Below are positions 1-5,383 of a stretch of 11,432 bases of DNA, piece after piece. The position numbers and the translations under genes were made by a program. This DNA comes from Acidobacteriaceae bacterium. Lineage in GTDB: Bacteria > Acidobacteriota > Terriglobia > Terriglobales > SbA1. Below the pieces are notes generated by a model. The model was not told the DNA's origin. It searched no databases and was given only the letters and a program-made list of their open reading frames with translations. Numbering within the stretch: the stretch's first letter is position 1; every line of letters starts with the position of its first letter. Location: positions 1 to 11,432 of the forward strand of contig JAFAGX010000263.1 in NCBI GenBank assembly GCA_019237515.1, in the 5' to 3' direction.

Positions 1-466
1 CTTCCATCCCCAGACCGGCAATGCTCATGGCAGCGTGATGGACCGAATGCTCCATGGTTGAAGTGGGCGAGGTTAGCAGAATTGGCGCAAGCATGAGCCC
101 GGCCCCATGCGCCGAGGCCATCGCGAATGACCAGACCGCGAGCTCTCTTTTTCCTACTCGCATCCCTCCACCGCTCGGATGCCGGCCACGAAAACACCGC
201 CAGATTCCCATGCTGAACAGAGCCACCACGACCACAAGCTGAACGATTCGCGGCGATAACGCTCGTTGCAATACAGCCAGCATAAGGACCGTGAAAGAGA
301 TTGCGGCAGCATGCCCCATCGCGATCGGCAAGAGAGAACTAACTAGCGCGCGACGGCTCCTCTCTTGCAGACCTGAAGAAAGCGCAAACAGCCACCCCAT
401 GCCTGGGTTCAGCCCATGATAGGCACCAAGCAACAGAAGAGTTAGCCATGGCCAGAAGTGGTTCAT
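1..466 (-). CDS. Polytopic membrane protein, 5' part (runs off the window)
   Basis: The reading frame opens with ATG at 466 and stays open to the left edge, giving 155 codons. The start is MNHFWPWLTLLLLGAYHGLN. The ATG overlaps the TGA of the upstream methanethiol-oxidase homologue as ATGA, which suggests translational coupling and fixes the start. Hydrophobic stretches at about residues 5-30, 42-66 and 72-88, and another after about residue 110, indicate a multi-pass inner-membrane protein. Conserved-looking motifs are HGLNPGMGWLF (about 17-27), MGHAAAIS (about 50-57) and AHGAGLMLAP (about 119-128). Such His-containing helices recall NicO/UreJ-type transporters, but I cannot assign a family. 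Position in the operon suggests work with the methanethiol oxidase, perhaps metal or sulfur-compound transport; that is inference. The C-terminus is not in the window. Confidence 0.78.
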   Translation of the reverse strand, partial: MNHFWPWLTLLLLGAYHGLNPGMGWLFALSSGLQERSRRALVSSLLPIAMGHAAAISFTVLMLAVLQRALSPRIVQLVVVVALFSMGIWRCFRGRHPSGGGMRVGKRELAVWSFAMASAHGAGLMLAPILLTSPTSTMEHSVHHAAMSIAGLGME

Positions 467-1854
467 GGATAGCAATAGAAATCCGACGAGGCGTCGCCCC
501 CTTCCAGTCGCACCTGATGGCTGCGCAGGTCGCCAAAGTCAACAAAGAATCTTGGGTCAAGGGCAATTCCGCCTTCCGGAGATGCGTCGATCTTTGCCAT
601 CCATCCCTGAATTCCATCAGGGTAGAACTGCTTGTCCCAGGAGGCATACAGGGAATTCGTGAAATACACCCGCCGCCCATCGCGGCTGACTTCCACCATT
701 TGTGGTCCACCGTTAAGCGCCTTTTGGGGTTGAGCTGGGTGCGCCGCCCGGCGGACGATTCCCCCAATGTGAACGGAACCCGTCAGCTTCGGGCGGAACG
801 GATCAGACACGTCATACTGTTGGAACTCTCCCGTGCCCCAGTTCGATGCATATAAATAGCGGTCATCGAGAGATAGATTAATGTCCGTCAACAGTGGCGG
901 CACGGCTTTGAATCCTTGGAGAAGAGGCGGCAGATTTGCGGGGTCGGCGGGTTCGGCAGGAATTTCGATAACTTTTTTAATCTGCCATTTTCCGCTGTCT
1001 TGAAACCACAACCAAATCGAACTTGAGAGATCTTTCAGCGACACCACCACGCCAACAAACCCGTAGGCTTTAGTTGGATCGTGGGCGGGGCGCAGCTCAA
1101 GAACCATCTGCTGCTCTGCTCCCAGATCAAGTGCCTGCAAGTGCCGCCGCTTGCGAAGGTCCCAAACATGGATGTGGTGACCATACTTACCAGCCAGCAA
1201 TGCCTCGGGATTCACTCCATCCTCCACCATGTTCGGCGTGCCCCATTCGCTGGTGATCGCAATGTCATACCCAAGGTGCCACGCAAAATCGTATCCGAAT
1301 TGCTGTGGTCCGCGATCGACCTCCCAGCGCCCCAGCGGTTCGAACGTATAATGGTCAAGCGCCAGAATTCCCCCGGGTCCATTGCCATCCGGAGCGCCCA
1401 GCGCGCTAATGTAAATTCCATCGGGTCCGCAATGCACGGTGTGCAAACGGCTATATCCGGTCCGTGACGCGACTACTCCGGGTTCAATCACTTTTACGAT
1501 TTTCGGGTTGCGAGGATCGGGTTTCGTATCGATGACATGGACGCGCGAGGATCGAAGCCCAGGCACAATCAGATACCGGCGTTCGACGTGCGGGTGTGCG
1601 GCGTAGGGACAGAGAGCCGAACTGCACGCATTCCATCCGAAGTGGTGTAGTTCGTCCCCCTTGTTCGGCATGTCGACTCGTCCCACGATCTGCCCGTAGC
1701 TTTTCGACACTGCATCAACGTCTACGACAACCAGGGCATCCGCTTTGGCATGACCGTTCGCATTCAGGCTCGCAACGTACGCCAGACGCTCAGCGGGAGC
1801 TTGGCTGGCCAGCTTGGGGGAAGGATAAAATGTTGGATCGGCCTTGAATAGCAC
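463..1854 (-). CDS. Selenium-binding protein (SBP56) family, probable methanethiol oxidase
   Basis: The 463-residue product matches the SBP56/SELENBP1 family over its full length (about 460-470 residues is usual). Family members studied in bacteria and human are copper-dependent methanethiol oxidases that turn methanethiol into formaldehyde, H2S and H2O2. Visible hallmarks are DELHHFGWNACSS (67-79), with His70, His71 and Cys77 matching the selenium/metal-site region of human SELENBP1; GYDFAWHLGYD with TSEWGTPN; LTDINLSLDDRYLY with SNWGTGEFQQYDVSDP; SLYASWDKQFYPD; and a C-terminal GGDASSD. No signal peptide is seen, so it should be cytoplasmic, unlike the periplasmic MtoX of Hyphomicrobium. 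The start is GTG at 1854, preceded by GGAGG with a 9-nt gap. It lies 41 bp downstream of the carbonic anhydrase gene and overlaps the next gene by ATGA. No SCO1-like copper chaperone is seen in the window. Activity on methanethiol is inferred from the family. Confidence 0.93.
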   Translation of the reverse strand: MLFKADPTFYPSPKLASQAPAERLAYVASLNANGHAKADALVVVDVDAVSKSYGQIVGRVDMPNKGDELHHFGWNACSSALCPYAAHPHVERRYLIVPGLRSSRVHVIDTKPDPRNPKIVKVIEPGVVASRTGYSRLHTVHCGPDGIYISALGAPDGNGPGGILALDHYTFEPLGRWEVDRGPQQFGYDFAWHLGYDIAITSEWGTPNMVEDGVNPEALLAGKYGHHIHVWDLRKRRHLQALDLGAEQQMVLELRPAHDPTKAYGFVGVVVSLKDLSSSIWLWFQDSGKWQIKKVIEIPAEPADPANLPPLLQGFKAVPPLLTDINLSLDDRYLYASNWGTGEFQQYDVSDPFRPKLTGSVHIGGIVRRAAHPAQPQKALNGGPQMVEVSRDGRRVYFTNSLYASWDKQFYPDGIQGWMAKIDASPEGGIALDPRFFVDFGDLRSHQVRLEGGDASSDFYCYP

Positions 1855-1895
1855 TGGATTGGACCTCCGTCTGGATTAACTAACTTCCGCGTTAT

Positions 1896-2477
1896 CTATG
1901 CTGCTTTGCCCAGCGCAGTCGCTGCTTTCACTTCTACCAGCTTGCCCGAGCGCACATCATACAAGAAGCCGTAAACAGGAATCGTGTGGGGTACGAGCGG
2001 ATGATTTCGTATGCGCTCGACATCATCGATCACCGCTTGCTGTGGATCTTTGATCGTCAGCCAGTCAATGTATTCGCCCGCGCGCGAACCTGGACCGCGA
2101 CCAACATCGCGGAAGCCCTGCGAGGTCAGTTCTGCAGTTTCCAGACTGGAAGCCAGCAAACCTCGCATCACCTCATCCGAGAAGAACTCCATACCGCAGT
2201 CGGTGTGGTGAATCACGAAGAACTCGCGCGTGCCGAGCAGCTTATAGCTGATCACCAGCGAACGGATGGCGTCATCACTGGCTCGACCGCCGGCATTGCG
2301 GATCACGTGCGCGTCCCCTTCGGCAAGTCCCGCGAACTTTGCTGGATCGAGGCGTGCGTCCATGCAGGTGAGAACTGCAAACCGCCGGCCAGGCGGCAGT
2401 GTTAAATCGGCCTTGTTTCCAAAACTGGTGCTGTACTGTTGGTTGGCATCGAGCACTTCGTCAACGATCTGACTCAC
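1896..2477 (-). CDS. Beta-carbonic anhydrase, Rv1284-like (clade D); possible COS hydrolase
   Basis: The 193-residue product carries the beta-carbonic anhydrase zinc site: Cys38-x-Asp40-x-Arg42 in [15 protein letters not shown] at 60-65, and His91-x-x-Cys94 in HHTDCGM. The short length and overall pattern resemble mycobacterial Rv1284, a clade D enzyme. Clade D also includes the carbonyl sulfide hydrolase of Thiobacillus thioparus, so the substrate may be CO2 or COS. I chose GTG at 2477 because a perfect AAGGAGG lies six bases upstream, and homology begins there. An open frame continues upstream to 2636, but that extension has no carbonic anhydrase character and overlaps the leader hairpin. 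This is the first gene of a minus-strand operon with the methanethiol-oxidase homologue 41 bp downstream. It has a long structured leader, so expression is probably controlled in the 5' UTR. Confidence 0.92.
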   Translation of the reverse strand: MSQIVDEVLDANQQYSTSFGNKADLTLPPGRRFAVLTCMDARLDPAKFAGLAEGDAHVIRNAGGRASDDAIRSLVISYKLLGTREFFVIHHTDCGMEFFSDEVMRGLLASSLETAELTSQGFRDVGRGPGSRAGEYIDWLTIKDPQQAVIDDVERIRNHPLVPHTIPVYGFLYDVRSGKLVEVKAATALGKAA

Positions 2478-2483
2478 GTTGAA

Positions 2484-2490
2484 CCTCCTT
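2484..2490 (-). promoter_or_regulatory. Strong ribosome binding site of the carbonic anhydrase gene
   Basis: The minus strand reads AAGGAGG, then TTCAAC, then GTG. This full-length Shine-Dalgarno at a six-base gap decides the GTG start at 2477 over the longer upstream frame. Confidence 0.85.
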
Positions 2491-2513
2491 GGGATGAATT
2501 GGTAAAACCACCG

Positions 2514-2554
2514 CAAAAACAAACAACCCACGATTTCTGGAACCGTGGGTCGTT
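2514..2554 (-). terminator. Terminator-like hairpin in the leader of the carbonic anhydrase operon
   Basis: On the minus strand ACCCACG pairs with CGTGGGT (plus positions 2544-2550 and 2526-2532). An 11-nt loop separates them. The stem extends by AAC/GTT after one mismatch, giving ten base pairs. The transcript then reads TGTTTGTTTTTG, a U-rich tract. It ends about 37 bases before the GTG start and after the predicted promoter, so it would stop transcription before the operon unless overridden. It could instead be a chance or stabilising hairpin, but orientation and U tract fit a rho-independent terminator on this strand only. Confidence 0.55.
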
Positions 2555-2665
2555 GGGAACTGGATTCTTCTGCTTGCTTTAAGTGGCGTCCCAATGCCCA
2601 CGATTGCGGCAACAGGGACAACAACCGCCCGTACAATAAACGGGTACAGGAACAACCTTAAGCAT
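2514..2665 (-). promoter_or_regulatory. Candidate attenuator or riboswitch leader of the sulfur operon
   Basis: From the predicted start near 2665 the untranslated RNA is about 190 nt. The 9-mer AATCGTGGG occurs twice in the transcript: in the right arm of the terminator hairpin (plus 2527-2535) and 70 bases upstream (plus 2597-2605). The upstream copy can therefore pair with the hairpin's left arm CCCACG (plus 2544-2549) and block the terminator. Other possible pairings upstream include CCCGT/ACGGG, GTCCC/GGGAC extended by GGC/GCC, and TGCC/GGCA inside it. Those pairings would hold the anti-terminator copy and so link folding to termination. I do not recognise a known riboswitch class. No short leader peptide with repeated codons stands out. 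Confidence 0.4.
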
Positions 2666-2671
2666 CCGAAG

Positions 2672-2700
2672 ATTATAAGAGACGCCGCCTGAATTGAAAA
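2672..2700 (-). promoter_or_regulatory. Predicted sigma70-like promoter of the carbonic anhydrase operon
   Basis: On the minus strand TTTTCA (4 of 6 to TTGACA) is followed after 17 bases by a perfect TATAAT (plus 2672-2677). Transcription would start near 2665. This is the best promoter match seen between the divergent genes. The rest of the gap up to about 2880 shows nothing I can support. Confidence 0.5.
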
Positions 2701-2886
2701 GCTGCGACGAAAGTTGGCAGTGGCAGGCCAGAGCCTTACAAACCCGTCCCAGAAACGGACATAACTAGCAATGTGTACCGCAGTGTTGTAGTGACGGAGT
2801 TTAGCGAGCAAAACTACAAAACGCCATAGTTCGGCACCTGAAGGCATACCAAAAACCGGAGCCTTGGGCCGTGTGTTGCGTGTGGC

Positions 2887-2915
2887 TTGACGCTAGAATA
2901 ATGAACATACATACT
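2887..2915 (+). promoter_or_regulatory. Predicted promoter of the tetR gene
   Basis: TTGACG at 2887-2892 and CATACT at 2910-2915 are spaced by 17 bases. Transcription would start at about 2922, next to the ATG at 2923, so the message could be leaderless; no Shine-Dalgarno is visible before that ATG. The -10 lies inside the operator palindrome. An alternative -10, TAGAAT at 2894-2899, has a poor -35. Confidence 0.4.
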
Positions 2916-2927
2916 GGTCGGTATGTT
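2904..2927. promoter_or_regulatory. TetR-type operator O1 at the tetR start
   Basis: The perfect inverted repeat AACATAC-N10-GTATGTT encloses a second one, CATAC-N6-GTATG (2910-2925), and covers the predicted -10 and the ATG. On the minus strand 2905-2923 reads TACCGACCAGTATGTATGT, which matches 16 of 19 bases of a sequence upstream of the next gene (3605-3623). Position and symmetry point to autorepression by the TetR protein. Confidence 0.6.
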
Positions 2928-3573
2928 GGCAGGACGCATCAAGAGCCTGAAACATAGAGCGACCAGGCTGCGCGATCCTGGTCGCACGCGGGAGCGCTTG
3001 CTGCAAGCGGCATTCCGCGAGATCTACCGATTGGGGTTCCAAAGTGCCAGCCTTGACGCAATCCTGGCTTCAGCTGGAGTTACTAAAGGAGCTCTGTACC
3101 ACCACTTCGGCAGCAAGGAAGCCTTGGGATACTCCGTCATCGAAGAGATCATCGCTCCCGACACTCGCGGCTCATGGGTGCACCCTCTGCAGAAGGGCAA
3201 GGACCCAATAGACGCTCTAATTGGCATTGTTCAAAGCATACCGGTTCAACCCGAGGCTGTACGGGGAGGCTGTGCCCTCAATAATCTAGCCCAGGAGATG
3301 TCTCCTCTTCACGCGGGATTCCGCAAGCGCCTGGCGGCAGTATTCCATGCCTGGCGCGAAGGCGTTGCCTCCGCTTTGCGCGAAGGACAGATGCAGGGAA
3401 GCGTTCGCCGCGACGTGGACCCAGCTGAGAGCGCTGGCCTTCTGATTGCAATGGTCGAAGGCTACGCTTCGCTGGCAAAGAATTCTCAGGATCCGAAAGT
3501 CATGAAGGCGGGCATCAAAAATATGGTCGGATGGCTAAACTCGCTTCGCGAGAATAGCAAGCACCGAAAGTGA
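2923..3573 (+). CDS. TetR/AcrR-family transcriptional repressor
   Basis: The 216-residue length is typical of TetR regulators. After a basic 18-residue lead, the N-terminal domain begins at about residue 19 (TRERLLQAAFREIYRLG). The helix-turn-helix spans about 40-62 and contains the family signature AGVTKGALYHHFGSKEAL (51-68). The C-terminal ligand domain contains GGCALNNLAQEMSP and a late helix, LIAMVEGYASLAK, as in AcrR/NemR/LmrA-like members; the inducer cannot be read from sequence. ATG 2923 is the first in-frame start, but no ribosome binding site precedes it and it lies in the operator, so translation may be leaderless. The operator pair suggests it represses itself and the exported SnoaL-like protein downstream. 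Its predicted promoter is about 220 bp from that of the divergent carbonic anhydrase operon, and no third site was seen there. Confidence 0.92.
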   Translation: MLAGRIKSLKHRATRLRDPGRTRERLLQAAFREIYRLGFQSASLDAILASAGVTKGALYHHFGSKEALGYSVIEEIIAPDTRGSWVHPLQKGKDPIDALIGIVQSIPVQPEAVRGGCALNNLAQEMSPLHAGFRKRLAAVFHAWREGVASALREGQMQGSVRRDVDPAESAGLLIAMVEGYASLAKNSQDPKVMKAGIKNMVGWLNSLRENSKHRK

Positions 3574-3604
3574 GGAAAAAACATAAAAACGTTAGGCTGC
3601 TTAG

Positions 3605-3623
3605 TACCGACCGGTTTCTATGT
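3605..3623 (+). promoter_or_regulatory. TetR-type operator O2 upstream of the SnoaL-like gene
   Basis: TACCGACCGGTTTCTATGT matches 16 of 19 bases of O1 read on the other strand. It contains the near-palindrome ACCG-AC-CGGT (3606-3615) and is bounded by GTAC at both ends (3604-3607, 3622-3625). It lies about 80 bp before the ATG of the SnoaL-like gene and just after tetR ends, so it probably lets the repressor control that gene. I cannot place a convincing -35/-10 here. Confidence 0.5.
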
Positions 3624-3702
3624 ACATCGATAACTTGTCGGCACGCAGGAAGGATAACTTAAGCATTTTATTAGCAGAACCAAACGGAAAGGATAAGTGA
3701 CC

Positions 3703-4179
3703 ATGACAACGATCGCAGTGTCACGCAGGAATCTGCTCGCAACGGGAGCATGCACGCTGTTTGGTGCAATGACCCTGCCTGGGCCGGCAACAGCCACCAC
3801 ACTGGGTAGGCAGAACTCAACGAACGAGGAGGTCATCCGTCAATGGTATGCGGCCTGGGAAAACAAGGACTTGAGCACCTTCAACAAGTTGCTCGCCGAC
3901 AACTTTACCTTTTCGAGCGCAGCCGGCGACGACCACATCAGCAAGAGCACTTTCAAGACCCAATGCTGGGACACACAAGTTGATTTCATTGCACATATTG
4001 ACTTGGAGCGGATCACCACTGGAGCGGACGATGCTTTTGTGAAATACCTTTGCCACACCAGGAACGGTAAGTCGTTCCGCAATATCGAGTATCTCCGAAT
4101 CAGCAACGGGAAGTTGGAATCCATTGAGTGTTATTTCGGCGCGCAGTCTAGCTTTCCGTCCGCAGTAAGCAAAGGATAG
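3703..4179 (+). CDS. Tat-exported NTF2/SnoaL-like protein
   Basis: The 158-residue product starts with a twin-arginine signal: VSRRNLLATGA (residues 6-16), a hydrophobic stretch to about 25, and an AxA-type cleavage site, ATA, at 29-31. The mature part (about 38-150) looks like a SnoaL/NTF2-like cone fold. It opens with EEVIRQWYAAWENKDLSTF, followed by LLADNFTF, and ends with FRNIEYLRISNGKLESIECYFG. Relatives are small ligand-binding or isomerase-type proteins of many functions, so no reaction can be given. Tat export implies a folded periplasmic protein. I chose ATG 3703 over GTG 3697 because AAGGA (3689-3693) sits nine bases from the ATG but only three from the GTG. The O2 site upstream suggests control by the neighbouring TetR. 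The LytTR gene follows after 54 bp. Confidence 0.82.
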   Translation: MTTIAVSRRNLLATGACTLFGAMTLPGPATATTLGRQNSTNEEVIRQWYAAWENKDLSTFNKLLADNFTFSSAAGDDHISKSTFKTQCWDTQVDFIAHIDLERITTGADDAFVKYLCHTRNGKSFRNIEYLRISNGKLESIECYFGAQSSFPSAVSKG

Positions 4180-4193
4180 AGGCAGAAGAACCA

Positions 4194-4206
4194 AGAACGA
4201 AACGGC
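4194..4206 (-). promoter_or_regulatory. Possible LytTR-type box before the lytTR gene
   Basis: The plus strand reads AGAACGAAACGGC; the minus strand gives GCCGTTTCGTTCT, loosely like the AlgR box CCGTTCGTC. A copy differing at one of 13 bases lies upstream of the TonB-dependent receptor gene (5184-5196). Only this resemblance and position support it. Confidence 0.22.
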
Positions 4207-4233
4207 TGCGCCCGTATAACGCAGGACACAAAG

Positions 4234-4788
4234 ATGAACACTCTAATGAGCGCTCTGAAGATAGGACCAGCCAGGCATGCAGTCTCGAGTCAAGCAGGTG
4301 CTAGTGATGCTCTAGGGGATCGTGTGGCGCAGCATTCATGCGCAACCTTCGTTATAGGGTACGAAACGACAGAGAAGACAACGGGATTGACAGAAGCTGT
4401 TGCGGCGGTGCAGTCAGTTGTGAAGCCACAGTGTCTTCGGGTGGCCATCAAAGTCAAAGGCAGGATTCTCTTTATCAATCTGGCCGAAGTGGTGGCCGTT
4501 CAGGCTAAAGGGACCTGCGTGTTGCTAGAGCGCAACGCGAAATCCTATCTTCTGCGTGAGTCGATTTCGGTGGTGGCAGAAAAGCTCGAAACTCACGGAT
4601 TCATTCGTATCCACCGATCTGTGCTCGTGAATTCTTTGTTTGTGGAAGAAATTCGGCCGCTTTCGACCGGAGAATACTGCCTTCGAGTCGAGGGTGGAAA
4701 GGAATATACGGTTACCCGCACTTACAAGAAAAATTTAAAATCTCTCGCGGAATTCTGGATCGGCACGAGCGCATTCTTTCCTACTTAA
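4234..4788 (+). CDS. Orphan LytTR-domain DNA-binding regulator
   Basis: The 184-residue product has a C-terminal LytTR domain at about residues 68-172. It contains KGRILFINLAEVVAVQAKG (75-93), FIRIHRSVLVN (123-133) and a terminal YTVTRTYKKNLKSL. LytTR proteins bind direct-repeat DNA through beta strands. The usual N-terminal receiver domain is absent: residues 1-67 are low in recognisable structure and have no phosphoacceptor Asp pattern, so the activating signal is unknown. ATG 4234 follows AGGA (4223-4226) at seven bases; a second ATG lies four codons later. It is 54 bp after the SnoaL-like gene and could be co-transcribed. The next gene, after 595 bp, is the outer-membrane receptor. In acidobacteria I would expect such a regulator to act on nearby surface genes, but this is inference. 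Confidence 0.88.
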   Translation: MNTLMSALKIGPARHAVSSQAGASDALGDRVAQHSCATFVIGYETTEKTTGLTEAVAAVQSVVKPQCLRVAIKVKGRILFINLAEVVAVQAKGTCVLLERNAKSYLLRESISVVAEKLETHGFIRIHRSVLVNSLFVEEIRPLSTGEYCLRVEGGKEYTVTRTYKKNLKSLAEFWIGTSAFFPT

Positions 4789-4876
4789 ATCCACGACAGA
4801 ACCGCCTTAACCCGGCTGTTGTTCATCCTCTTCGTTTCGCCGACCCGCCGAAATGCCCTCCTCGGTACGTGCCCCA

Positions 4877-4908
4877 ATCAACTGCCAATGAAGGCAGTTG
4901 ATGCTGCC
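4877..4908 (+). repeat. Perfect 10-bp hairpin with an alternative fold
   Basis: ATCAACTGCC (4877-4886) pairs with GGCAGTTGAT (4893-4902) over a 6-nt loop. GGCAG (4893-4897) can instead pair with CTGCC (4904-4908). No clean T tract follows, the nearest being CTTTT near 4916-4920, so it is only a weak terminator candidate for the lytTR transcript, 88 bases after its stop. Confidence 0.5.
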
Positions 4909-5183
4909 AGCAAGGCTTTTCGCTGAGATGAATCTAGTACTGTTCGTGCAGAGGGTCTCAGGTGGGGAAGTAGAGCTTATCGAATTCTTCTCCCCGCCTC
5001 CTGTAAATCTGCAATTCCATTATGAGTGTGGTGGTGTTATTTCTCAGCGTTTCGGCAAAGTCAGCGAACAAATCTCCAAGAATATGGAGTTTAAGAAAAG
5101 TTGCTATGAATTGAGACGTACAAACCAATAGACGGTATCAAGCTACACAAAAGCGGTACGAAATGCAGACAATCGCCCTCATC

Positions 5184-5196
5184 AGAACGAAACCGC
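5184..5196 (-). promoter_or_regulatory. Possible LytTR-type box before the receptor gene
   Basis: AGAACGAAACCGC on the plus strand matches 12 of 13 bases of the sequence just before the lytTR gene (4194-4206). It lies about 190 bp before the receptor ATG. Confidence 0.22.
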
Positions 5197-5211
5197 CCTC
5201 CAACATTTGGT

Positions 5212-5285
5212 AGGAGCCGCGCGTCCGCGCAATGCAAGCTCCTGATACTGCGCGAAATTAAGAGTGGACTTTGCATTGCATTGCG
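5212..5285. repeat. Nested inverted repeats and TTGCA tandem in the receptor upstream region
   Basis: AGGAGC (5212-5217) and GCTCCT (5238-5243) enclose a GCGC-GTCC-GCGC palindrome (5219-5230). The overlapping CGCAATGCAA (5228-5237) is the exact reverse complement of TTGCATTGCG (5276-5285), which lies in a TTGCA-TTGCA-TTGCG run (5271-5285). The two pairings compete for the same bases, so two alternative structures or regulator sites are possible. Confidence 0.5.
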
Positions 5286-5383
5286 ATATCCCACGAGATG
5301 GCAAGATTCAATGCCTGAATTAGGTTTCCACCATAAGCAAATCGAAACTCGAATTCTCAAATCCTGAGCGAAGGGATGAAAAA

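Larger units (their letters stand above)
4789..5383. other. 595-bp non-coding stretch before the receptor gene
   Basis: No gene is supported here. A 77-codon frame at 4898-5131 starts with TTG, has no ribosome binding site and resembles nothing known to me. The stretch holds a 10-bp hairpin at 4877-4902, nested inverted repeats at 5212-5285 and a possible regulator box at 5184-5196. I could not pick a convincing sigma70 promoter for the downstream gene. Its size suggests a long leader or multi-input promoter. Confidence 0.6.

Noticed and set aside
2478..2636. N-terminal extension of the carbonic anhydrase
   Set aside because: The extra 53 residues do not look like the family, and the perfect AAGGAGG before GTG 2477 marks the real start.
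2461..2847. 128-codon minus-strand frame in the tetR-carbonic anhydrase gap
   Set aside because: No recognisable domain or ribosome binding site; it runs through the predicted promoter and hairpin and ends inside the carbonic anhydrase start region. Read as leader instead.
3817..4194. 125-codon frame antisense to the SnoaL-like gene
   Set aside because: A shadow of the sense gene, which has a Tat signal and an NTF2-like pattern.
4898..5131. 77-codon plus-strand frame
   Set aside because: TTG start within a hairpin arm, no Shine-Dalgarno, no recognisable sequence. Could be revisited if conserved.
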